Shown here piece after piece: positions 13,859 to 20,873 of a stretch of DNA of 21,960 nt. Every line of letters starts with the position of its first letter. Within the stretch, counting starts at the first letter, position 1. Source of the stretch: a virus; the IMG/VR virus record IMGVR_UViG_3300021959_000459, positions 1-21,960 of that record. One strand, given 5' to 3'. A program made the translations under genes and the position numbers. The notes beneath the pieces were generated by a model that had not been told where the DNA came from, searched no databases, and saw only the letters and a program-made list of their open reading frames with translations.

Positions 13859-14991
13859 ACTTACCATTTATAGAATTTAAACTAACAGAGGACGTAGAGG
13901 GCTTACAAGCGATAGCCCTTGTAGATAGACCAGCAATAGGGCTAAACTACCAAGCGTTTGCGCCTCATAAATTTGAGGTAATAAACGAAGAGAAGCGTAT
14001 CGTAATGGGAGCAGCAATGATTCCAGACTTACCCATTTATCGTAGAGATGAAAGAGGCGAGTATTACGCTATCTTCAAAAAAGAAACAATCAAAGCACTC
14101 GTACAAAAGCTATTCAAAGAGAATAAGCATAATAATTTTAACGAGCAACATAATGCCTTTAAAATCCTTGACGGAGTATATATATATCAATCCTTTATAA
14201 CCGATGCCGAACTCGGTATCTCAGCCCCCTCTGGTTTTGAGAACGTAGCTGACGGAACTTGGTTCATAGCTGCCAAAGTGGAGAATGACGAGGCTTGGGC
14301 AAAGGTTAAAGAGGACGGAATATTGAAAGGATTTAGTGTTGAGGGTGTATTTGATTTGGAACCGTATAAATTTAAAAAGATGAATAAATTAAACTTAGAG
14401 AGTGTTATAAGCACTTTAAAATCTGTATTCTCAGATGCTGAGGAAGCTACGGAGGTAAACTTCGGAGAGGCTACTTTAGTAGATGGGACTATTGTTAAAT
14501 GGGAGGGAGAACTCGTAGAGGGTGCTGCCTTAGTTGTTGTTATGCCAGAAGGCGAAGTAGCTGCTCCAGATGGTATCCACGAATTAGAAGATGGTACTAT
14601 CGTAGAAACTGCTGGAGGTTTAGTAGTAAACATCCAAGCTATGGGAGAAGATGTAGAAGAGGAAGAAATGGTAGACAATGAGTTTACTGACGAAATGCTT
14701 AACGCAATGATTGAGAAAGCAATGGCTAAATATGCTGAGGCTTTTACTGCTTCTTTAGAACTAATGAAGTCTGAAAATGAAACTTTAAAAGCTGAATTAT
14801 CAGAAATCAAATCTTCCAAAGAAGAGTTAAAAAATGAGTTTTCTGCTACACTCAACAAAGTAGGAGAGGAATTAGAGGAAATTGTAAAGGCTGAGGCTTC
14901 TACATCATCTAAGCCACAAGAATTTAAAGCAATCTCAAGAGCTGAAAGAGCAGCTCAGATGGGTGCTATACTAAAACAAATAAATAAATAA
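13855..14991 (+). CDS. prohead protease (XkdF-like) fused to a scaffold
   Basis: This 378-residue protein starts with an XkdF-type domain. It contains VEGLQAIALVDRPAIGLNYQAF (about 14-35), KRIVMGAAMIPDLPIYRRDE (about 47-66), FNEQHN (about 94-99), and GILKGFSVEGVFDLEPY (about 159-175), the signature of phage proteins that act as head maturation proteases. A small domain follows at about 200-262 with repeated DGTIV units (VDGTIVKWEG, LEDGTIVETAG). The last third is a charged coiled coil (about 288-350) ending in SRAERAAQMGAILKQINK, as expected of an internal scaffold. The fusion would be cleaved during capsid maturation. It lies immediately upstream of the major capsid gene, the standard partnership. 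Catalytic residues cannot be assigned safely by eye. Confidence 0.8.
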   Translation: MDLPFIEFKLTEDVEGLQAIALVDRPAIGLNYQAFAPHKFEVINEEKRIVMGAAMIPDLPIYRRDERGEYYAIFKKETIKALVQKLFKENKHNNFNEQHNAFKILDGVYIYQSFITDAELGISAPSGFENVADGTWFIAAKVENDEAWAKVKEDGILKGFSVEGVFDLEPYKFKKMNKLNLESVISTLKSVFSDAEEATEVNFGEATLVDGTIVKWEGELVEGAALVVVMPEGEVAAPDGIHELEDGTIVETAGGLVVNIQAMGEDVEEEEMVDNEFTDEMLNAMIEKAMAKYAEAFTASLELMKSENETLKAELSEIKSSKEELKNEFSATLNKVGEELEEIVKAEASTSSKPQEFKAISRAERAAQMGAILKQINK

Positions 14992-15000
14992 AATAGAAAA

Positions 15001-15939
15001 ATGAGTTTTGATGTATCAACGTTGACTAATTACGTTAACGAACAATCGACAGACCTAATCTCAAGACTATACTTTGAGAAAACGTCAAGTGACTACTTCA
15101 CACTTCAATCTGGAGTAAAGAAAACTGATGCCTTGCATCTATTGGCAGTAACTGCTTTCCCACAAGACGGTAGCTCTTGTGCAGTAAGTGCTTCTGGTGA
15201 TGTAACATTTACTGACAGAAACTTAACAGTAGGTCAAATTACTTACTTCTCTGGTTTTTGTATGAAGGATTTAATCCCTAAGTACACTCAAATCTTATTG
15301 AGAGCTGGAAATGCTGAAACTGAGGATATGGCTTTTGAAGCTGAGGTAGCTGATTCTATCGTTAAAACCATTATGGAGCATAACGAAACTGCTGACTGGC
15401 AAGGAGATACTGCATCTGGTAACGTTTATATCAATCGTTACGATGGTTTGATTAAAATTATTGATGCTGCTACAACTGCCGTAGATGGTAACACTTCTTC
15501 TGCTACTGCTATTAGCTCTGGTGCTTCTGGTAACGTAGATACTTTAATTAGCGATATGTGTAATGCAAGACCAGCTAAAGTAAAATCTGCTGCTAACCAA
15601 GTATTGTTCGTAGGTCAAGATACTTTTGACAAATATGTAGATACTTTGAACGCTAAGAACCTATACCACGTAAACGCTACTGATTGGGCTAACTATACTG
15701 TTTCAATCCCTGGAAAGAACGTAACTTTAGTAGGTGTAGTTGGATTAGACGGAACTAACCGTATGTTCTTAGGTACTCAAGAAAATTTCTTCTTAGGTTT
15801 TGACTTACAAAATGACGAAGAGGAATTTGATATGTGGTACGATAAAAAAGATGACAAGGTTTATTACCGAGTTAAATTTAAGAGAGGTTTACAAGTAGCA
15901 TACCCAGACGAAGTAGTTGAATTTACATTAACCGTATAA
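15001..15939 (+). CDS. major capsid protein
   Basis: This 312-residue protein has the length and style of a Bacteroidota-phage HK97-fold capsid protein. An N-terminal helix VSTLTNYVNEQSTDLISRLYFEKTS (about 5-29) may be part of the N-arm. VTFTDRNLTVGQITYFSGFCMKDLIPKYTQILL (about 68-100) contains the spine-helix start, followed by AEVADSIVKTIMEHNE (about 113-128). The C-terminal NVTLVGVVGLDGTNRMFLGTQENFFLGFDL (about 239-268) leads to YYRVKFKRGLQVAYPDEVVEF. It directly follows the protease-scaffold gene. Its codon use is richer in highly used Bacteroidota codons (for example GGT, AAC and TAC) than that of the accessory genes, as expected for an abundant product. Confidence 0.9.
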   Translation: MSFDVSTLTNYVNEQSTDLISRLYFEKTSSDYFTLQSGVKKTDALHLLAVTAFPQDGSSCAVSASGDVTFTDRNLTVGQITYFSGFCMKDLIPKYTQILLRAGNAETEDMAFEAEVADSIVKTIMEHNETADWQGDTASGNVYINRYDGLIKIIDAATTAVDGNTSSATAISSGASGNVDTLISDMCNARPAKVKSAANQVLFVGQDTFDKYVDTLNAKNLYHVNATDWANYTVSIPGKNVTLVGVVGLDGTNRMFLGTQENFFLGFDLQNDEEEFDMWYDKKDDKVYYRVKFKRGLQVAYPDEVVEFTLTV

Positions 15940-15950
15940 CTTAAAAAGAT

Positions 15951-16463
15951 ATGGCGTGTAATTTAACACAAGGCTTTAGCGTAGGATGCAACGATTCAAT
16001 CGGTGGAGTAGCAGAGTTCTGGATAGCAAATATGCCGACAGACTTTGTAGCTGCAACTGATGGAAGTGGAGAAGTAACTGGTTTGACTGGTGATGGACTT
16101 GTATATTACAAGTACGAATGTACCAACGCTCAAGGAGCTACCTCTGTAATGAACGACAACCCTACTGTTAATGACCAAAACGGAACAAGCTATTTTGACC
16201 AGACTGCGACTTACGTTCTCAACAAAATGGAGAAAGCTAAGCGTAATGAAATCAAAATGATAGCAAGAGCCAAAATGTCTATAATTATCAAGGATAATAA
16301 TGGGAGATACTGGCTAATGGGTGCAACTTTAGGAGCAAGATTAACTTCTGGAGATAACGGAACTGGAACTGCTTTAGGAGATAGAAATGGATATAGCCTT
16401 TCTTTCCAAGCACAAGAGCCAGAGCCAATGCCGATAGTGACTGTTGCTCTTCCTTTAGTATAA
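15951..16463 (+). CDS. tail-tube-like structural protein
   Basis: This 170-residue protein starts MACNLTQGFSVGCNDSIGG and ends with a segment YWLMGATLGARLTSGDNG, then GDRNGYSLSFQAQEPEPMPIV. This beginning and end are shared by a family of abundant structural proteins found downstream of the capsid gene in Bacteroidota siphophages. A tail-tube (major tail protein) role fits: a beta-sandwich of this length, a late GYSLSFQAQE strand, and otherwise no obvious tube gene in the window. An alternative is a capsid decoration protein. The gene ends just before a strong terminator, consistent with high expression of the block from protease to this gene. Confidence 0.65.
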   Translation: MACNLTQGFSVGCNDSIGGVAEFWIANMPTDFVAATDGSGEVTGLTGDGLVYYKYECTNAQGATSVMNDNPTVNDQNGTSYFDQTATYVLNKMEKAKRNEIKMIARAKMSIIIKDNNGRYWLMGATLGARLTSGDNGTGTALGDRNGYSLSFQAQEPEPMPIVTVALPLV

Positions 16464-16488
16464 AGGTTTAGTAACTTAAAAAATAATT

Positions 16489-16520
16489 AGCCCACTACTT
16501 AATACGTGGTGGGCTTTTTT
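16489..16520 (+). terminator. strong intrinsic terminator inside the structural block
   Basis: AGCCCACTAC (16489-16498) pairs over ten bases with GTGGTGGGCT (16506-16515), one pair being G-U, across a seven-base loop and is followed by six T. It lies 25 bases after the tail-tube-like gene and 11 bases before the next ATG, so it should cut expression of downstream genes relative to capsid and tube. Confidence 0.92.
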
Positions 16521-16531
16521 AAAATCAAAAA

Positions 16532-16894
16532 ATGGACATAATAGAGAAAGATACTACAAATTATATTTATTGCAATATCTCAAATGAGGTAAATAATGCT
16601 TACTATACTATGACCATTGAAGCCTCAGAATACGAGGTTAATGTAACTTTAGCAGCCCCAGATGGGGTAAACGATAGGTATGTTGCTTTTGAGCTAATAG
16701 AGGGTGCGCAAGACCTCCCTAACGCAACAATAGACCTACCGAACAACGGAGATTATCCGTATAAGATAATAAATGCCACTACATTAGGAGGAACAGAGGG
16801 GATAGAAATTCATAGAGGTATATTAAGATTGAAACAACCCAAAGAAATTGTATATTCGTACACAGACGAACAAAGTACTATAATTTATGAATAA
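16532..16894 (+). CDS. small unknown structural-region protein, 120 residues
   Basis: This beta-rich acidic protein contains NEVNNAYYTMTIEASEYEVNVTLAAPDGVNDRY, then a LPNNGDYPYKIINATTLG turn region and a closing GILRLKQPKEIVYSYTDEQ. The layout resembles an immunoglobulin-like or tail-associated beta sandwich, but I recognise no named family. It starts 12 bases after a strong terminator and overlaps the portal gene by eight bases, so its expression is coupled to the portal and is probably low. A head-tail joining or minor virion component is possible from context only. No promoter is visible between the terminator and the start. Confidence 0.65.
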   Translation: MDIIEKDTTNYIYCNISNEVNNAYYTMTIEASEYEVNVTLAAPDGVNDRYVAFELIEGAQDLPNATIDLPNNGDYPYKIINATTLGGTEGIEIHRGILRLKQPKEIVYSYTDEQSTIIYE

Positions 16895-19445
16895 ATTTCC
16901 AATTATAACGGAATTTGCCTCAGCAGAAATCCCAGTTTTTTTAGAAAAAAAGAACAAAAATATCGTTTGGTTCGGAGCTGATAACCTTTATCCCTTTGAA
17001 CTTATAGACCTATATAACGATAGTAGCACACATAACGCTATTATTAACGGAAAAGTAGGCTATATTGTAGGCAATGGCTTACATTCTGATGACTTAGAAA
17101 CAAAGAAATGGCTATCTCAAGCGAATATAGATGAGGATTGGACTTCATTATTAAAGCGTTTAACGTTAGATTATGAGTTATTTAATGGTTATGCCATTGA
17201 AGTTATTAAAACAAGAGTAGGCAACCAGTATCATCACTTAGATTTTGCTAACATTAGAGTAGGTTTAGATGGTTCTATACAGTATGCACACGATTGGATT
17301 ACTGACAAGGGGACAAAAAACTCTAAACCAGACATTCAGTATTTAGAGAGATATAACCCAAGAAACCCAGACCAAAAAAGAGGGGTGATTTATCACGTTG
17401 ATTATAGACCTAACCTTAAATATTACCCTTTGCCAGTATATGTTGGCTCACTTGCTGAGATAAGAACAGATGTGCAAATAGGAGATTATTGGTTAAATGA
17501 GGTTGAAAATGGATTTGTAGGAGGGACACTAATTCAGCATAACAACGGAGTTCCAGAAACAAAAGAAGAGGCTAAGCAATTTGAGGAAGCTTTTAAAGAG
17601 AAATTTGGCAAGGCAACTGGAACTAAAATAGTACATTTATTCAGCCCATCAAAAGAGAATGGTAGCGAAATAACCAATCTTAATGGTAATGACTTACACG
17701 AAAGATATGTTAATATGAGCCAACGAGTAAAGGAGGCTATATTTATAGGGCATCGAGTTACTAACCCAATCTTATTTGGAGTAAAAGAAGAGGGACAATT
17801 AGGGGCAAGGAATGAGCTTGATTTGGCTTACGAGATATTTACAAACACTTATGTAGCTGAGCGTCAAAATACGCTGATGAGAACAGTTAAAAAATTAGCT
17901 TTCTTTGAGATACAAAAAACAGATATAGAATTAATACCACTTAAACCTATTGATACCGTAGATTTAACCTCAGATATAATCTTAGCAAACCTTAGCAGAG
18001 AGGAAATAAGAACTATGATAGGCGACCAAACTGGGATTCAGCTTGAAGAGGCTATTGAAGTATCTAATATCCCAGTAGAACCAATACAAACAGATAATCC
18101 TAACGAAGTCGTAGTAGAAAGCATAGATGAAGAGAAAGAGCAAAAGGAATCCTCTTATAATGGTGCTCAAATAGCTTCTGCTTTGTCAATCGTAGAGCAA
18201 GTAAAATCTGGCATTCTTTCAGTTAGTCAAGGGAAAGCTGCTTTAATGGAGTTTTTAAGACTATCAGAAGAGGTATCTCTGAAACTATTAAAAGGAGATG
18301 ACGAGTTTTTAACGCAAATATTTGAAAAAAAAATACAAGACGGAAAGCCTTTATTTGATACAATAGAGGAAGCAGAGAGTGTAGCTCAGCAAATAGGTTG
18401 CGAGGGTTATCACGAACACGAAATAGATGGAGAAATATGGTATATGCCTTGCTCTACTCATTCTGAGATTAATGACAAGAATTTAGAGGGGTTTAATCGT
18501 ATAACAAAATTTGATACCTATAACGATTACCCTAAAGCAGCAAGTAGAAACGCACAGACTGCTCTAAATTGGGCAGAAAAGAACGGATGGGGTTCTTGCT
18601 TAGAGGCAACTGGAAAAAAAAGAGCCTCGATGTTAGCTAATGGTGATAGTTTGAGCCGAGATACTATCGCTCGTATGGCAGCCTTTGAAAGACACAGACA
18701 AAACTCTAACAAAAAGTTAGGCGATGGATGTGGGCGTTTAATGTGGTTAGCTTGGGGAGGTGACGAGGGTATCGCTTGGGCACAAAGAAAACTAAAGCAA
18801 ATAGACTCAGAAAAGATGTCTGCTTGTTTTTCAGAGGATGAAGATATAAGCCATTTATTTGACAATATAGGAGTATCAAAAGACGATTACGAAATAGTAG
18901 ACAATTTAGACATACACTTTAGTTCTGATGGTAGCCCTATAGAATTTGCTACTGCTGAGCAAGGTATCGTAAGAAATGTACTGAAACTTATATTTGCAAA
19001 CCCATTAATAAAAGCTTCTGGTATTGCTGAGGCTTTAGGTTTAGACTTTGACCAGTTATTAGGGTCTATAGGCATATTAACAACGTCTAATTTAATAGAG
19101 ATTGAGGGTAGCGATATTAGTTTAACAAATGTAGGAGAAAAGGTAGCCAAGTCAATTGATTTACCTAAAACTGAGGTTAAATATGAGTACCAATTAAGAG
19201 CCGATGCTCGTCCATTAAAAGAGGGTGGAAGCTCAAGAGATTTTTGTCGCAAAATGATGTCTAAAAACAAGCTATATACCAAAAAAGAAATAGACGTTTT
19301 AAGAAATGATATGAAGGCAAGTGGATTAGCAGATGTTACAGACGTTTGGTTAGCAAGAGGAGGCTGGTATAGAAAGCCAAATACAACTACAAGCGTACCA
19401 TTTTGTCGTCATATATGGAAACAAGTAATAGTTAGAAAGAAATGA
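16887..19445 (+). CDS. portal protein with multidomain C-terminal fusion
   Basis: This 852-residue protein is about twice the usual portal length. Residues 1-400 match portals: IVWFGADNLYPFELIDLYNDS (26-46), NGKVGYIVGNG (54-64), LDYELFNGYAIEVI (94-107), and RVTNPILFGVKEEGQLGARNEL (290-311). Several modules follow. SYNGAQIASALSIVEQVKSG (423-442) is a helical domain often found at portal ends. FDTIEEAESVAQQIGCEGYH with MPCSTH (490-525) is a small possibly metal-binding module. YPKAASRNAQTALNWAEKNG through LMWLAWGGDEGIAWAQ (548-632) is a helical domain. A winged-helix-like segment lies at 694-756. The end, RADARPLKEGGSSRDFCRKM through WLARGGWYRKPN and FCRHIWKQVIV (771-849), resembles the tail of Mu F-like head morphogenesis proteins. 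The gene overlaps both neighbours. The portal call is strong; the fused modules are by pattern recall. Confidence 0.85.
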   Translation: MNKFPIITEFASAEIPVFLEKKNKNIVWFGADNLYPFELIDLYNDSSTHNAIINGKVGYIVGNGLHSDDLETKKWLSQANIDEDWTSLLKRLTLDYELFNGYAIEVIKTRVGNQYHHLDFANIRVGLDGSIQYAHDWITDKGTKNSKPDIQYLERYNPRNPDQKRGVIYHVDYRPNLKYYPLPVYVGSLAEIRTDVQIGDYWLNEVENGFVGGTLIQHNNGVPETKEEAKQFEEAFKEKFGKATGTKIVHLFSPSKENGSEITNLNGNDLHERYVNMSQRVKEAIFIGHRVTNPILFGVKEEGQLGARNELDLAYEIFTNTYVAERQNTLMRTVKKLAFFEIQKTDIELIPLKPIDTVDLTSDIILANLSREEIRTMIGDQTGIQLEEAIEVSNIPVEPIQTDNPNEVVVESIDEEKEQKESSYNGAQIASALSIVEQVKSGILSVSQGKAALMEFLRLSEEVSLKLLKGDDEFLTQIFEKKIQDGKPLFDTIEEAESVAQQIGCEGYHEHEIDGEIWYMPCSTHSEINDKNLEGFNRITKFDTYNDYPKAASRNAQTALNWAEKNGWGSCLEATGKKRASMLANGDSLSRDTIARMAAFERHRQNSNKKLGDGCGRLMWLAWGGDEGIAWAQRKLKQIDSEKMSACFSEDEDISHLFDNIGVSKDDYEIVDNLDIHFSSDGSPIEFATAEQGIVRNVLKLIFANPLIKASGIAEALGLDFDQLLGSIGILTTSNLIEIEGSDISLTNVGEKVAKSIDLPKTEVKYEYQLRADARPLKEGGSSRDFCRKMMSKNKLYTKKEIDVLRNDMKASGLADVTDVWLARGGWYRKPNTTTSVPFCRHIWKQVIVRKK

Positions 19446-19945
19446 TATTAATCGTTAGCCCAGCATTTATAAAAGAAAACACCGTACTACATTATAACGT
19501 AGATGACGGCTACCTAAAACCATTAATTGATAGTATCCAAAATACTTTTATTAGACCTATTTTGGGAAGTGCTTTATTTGATGAGATATTAAACCAAATT
19601 AAAACAAATACCGTTACTTCTTTGAATGAAACATTAATTAAGGAGTATATGAGAGATGCTTTAAAATGGGAGGTTTGCCATAAATACACTCGTATAGGTA
19701 CATATAAATTAAGGAATAAGGGTGCTGGGACTCATTCTGGAGATGGTTTTAACCCATTAGACGAAAGCGAGTTAGTGGTAGCTAAAAATATATATAAAGA
19801 TAATGCAGATTTTTATAGACGTAAATTAAAATTATATTTGAAGCAGAACGAGAATAGCTACCCACTTTACAAAACTCCTCCAGCTGGAGTCGATATAGTT
19901 TACCCAGAGCAAGATACACAATGGAGAAGCCAATTTATACTATAA
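19442..19945 (+). CDS. head-tail adaptor (DUF6712-like)
   Basis: This 167-residue mainly helical protein begins LIVSPAFIKENTVLHYNVDDGYLKPLIDSIQNTFIRPILGSALFDEIL (about 3-50). This pattern marks the head-completion or adaptor proteins of Bacteroidota phages (DUF6712), functional counterparts of HK97 gp6. Residues 66-90 hold the second helical pair (IKEYMRDALKWEVCHKYTRIG), and the C-terminus (NADFYRRKLKLYLKQN) is another helix, leaving a short Pro-rich tail. The protein would form the ring below the portal. The ATG overlaps the portal stop (ATGA), which matches the expected partnership. Confidence 0.7.
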   Translation: MILIVSPAFIKENTVLHYNVDDGYLKPLIDSIQNTFIRPILGSALFDEILNQIKTNTVTSLNETLIKEYMRDALKWEVCHKYTRIGTYKLRNKGAGTHSGDGFNPLDESELVVAKNIYKDNADFYRRKLKLYLKQNENSYPLYKTPPAGVDIVYPEQDTQWRSQFIL

Positions 19946-19969
19946 ATAAAGAGCAGAAATTACAAAAAT

Positions 19970-20440
19970 ATGTCGAAAAGTTTAACCATAAAAAACATAA
20001 GGACAATAATGGAAGGGATAAAGTCAGAACATCCACAGATAAATACCATCATAAAGGGTAACATTTTTGACGTAGATTTAACTAAAGATGTTACTGGAAG
20101 CTATCTTATATATGACGTTGTCAATATTGCTCCTAATGGGTTTAACGGAGTAGATTACTCATTAGATTTGTTTATTTGTGATAATGTTACGGAGATAAAT
20201 ACGGAATCTAACGAGGTTGATGTTCAAAATGAATGCTGCTTAATAGCGTTAGATATTATGAGTATATTTGAGAACTATAACAAGTCTACTTATGCCGACA
20301 AAGATTTAGCTTTAGTACTGAATAAGAACTGGAGCATACAGCCATTTACCGAAAGATTCGATAGCCTATATTCTGGAGCAGCGATAAGTATGTCGTTAAG
20401 CTCTGCATATGGCTACGCAAGATGTAAAATACCAACATAA
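19970..20440 (+). CDS. tail-terminator-like / neck protein
   Basis: This 156-residue alpha/beta protein shows an N-terminal helix (LTIKNIRTIMEGIKSEHPQ), then GNIFDVDLTKDVTGSYLIYDVVNIAPNGF (about 30-58). A helix with cysteines (VDVQNECCLIALDIMSIFEN, about 84-103) and WSIQPFTERFDSLYSGAAISMSLSSAY (about 121-147) follow. The last pattern, a PFTERFxDxxxG strand before the final beta strands, occurs in tail-completion or terminator proteins of Bacteroidota phages, which cap the tail tube and join it to the neck. Its position after the adaptor supports this. The assignment relies on pattern recall and gene order, not on a characterised homologue. Confidence 0.6.
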   Translation: MSKSLTIKNIRTIMEGIKSEHPQINTIIKGNIFDVDLTKDVTGSYLIYDVVNIAPNGFNGVDYSLDLFICDNVTEINTESNEVDVQNECCLIALDIMSIFENYNKSTYADKDLALVLNKNWSIQPFTERFDSLYSGAAISMSLSSAYGYARCKIPT

Positions 20441-20448
20441 ATAAAGAA

Positions 20449-20721
20449 ATGACAACAACTGAATTAACCTTATCAAGAAATGGACAGAAATGTGTAACTG
20501 GAGATGTTACCTTTACTGCCTCAGACAAAGTAGCTTACCTTGTGGTAAACGCAGACGCTACCTTCGCAAATCTAACAGACCAAAGCGATAACAACGTATT
20601 AACCGAAAGTGCTTTAGGTGGCGTAACGCTATCTACTGGAATGATTATTTCTGCAAAAAATGGCGGAATGATGAAGAGAGTTAACGTATCGAGTGGGTCT
20701 GTATTAGCTATATTCGGATAG
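20449..20721 (+). CDS. small beta-rich virion protein, 90 residues
   Basis: This protein has the strands VTFTASDKVAYLVVNADATFANLTD and LGGVTLSTGMIISAKNGG followed by RVNVSSGSVLAIFG, a compact beta fold that recurs downstream of neck genes in Bacteroidota phages. It has no transmembrane or catalytic motif. A decoration, neck-whisker or fibre-associated subunit is possible, but the function is unknown. Its stop overlaps the GTG start of the next small gene by one base (TAGTG), so translation coupling is likely. Confidence 0.65.
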   Translation: MTTTELTLSRNGQKCVTGDVTFTASDKVAYLVVNADATFANLTDQSDNNVLTESALGGVTLSTGMIISAKNGGMMKRVNVSSGSVLAIFG

Positions 20722-20873
20722 TGTATAGCTACGGATACCAATACGGAAGTAAGACTAAACGGATATCAGAGGGACAACTGATATTTGAAGAATACGAGGT
20801 GCGTGTAGAAGCAGACGGAGGAGTGGTAGAAAATAGAAGTTGTGTAATTAGAGACCTAAATAAATTAATATGA
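20721..20873 (+). CDS. very small protein with GTG start, 50 residues
   Basis: This short gene is bounded by neighbours on both sides. GTG at 20721 shares its G with the preceding TAG, and its TGA at 20871-20873 overlaps the tail-fibre ATG at 20870 (ATGA). It has no internal ATG, so GTG is the only normal start. The product, beginning VYSYGYQYGSKTKRISEGQL, is aromatic at its start and acidic in the middle (FEEYEVRVEADGGVVE), as in small structural peptides. No family is recognised. The overlaps and exact fit between genes are the evidence; the size keeps confidence moderate. Confidence 0.6.
   Translation: MYSYGYQYGSKTKRISEGQLIFEEYEVRVEADGGVVENRSCVIRDLNKLI

Noticed and set aside
14499-14681. 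Plus-strand 60-residue Arg/Cys-rich open frame inside the protease-scaffold gene
   Set aside because: It is an alternate-frame reading of the repeated DGTIV region, with improbable composition and no start context.
14187-14858. Long minus-strand open frame (223 residues) opposite the protease-scaffold gene
   Set aside because: It is rich in Ser, Thr and Ala with no motif, as expected from the complement of a Glu/Lys/Ala-rich coiled-coil gene, and it lies wholly inside a well-supported + strand gene.
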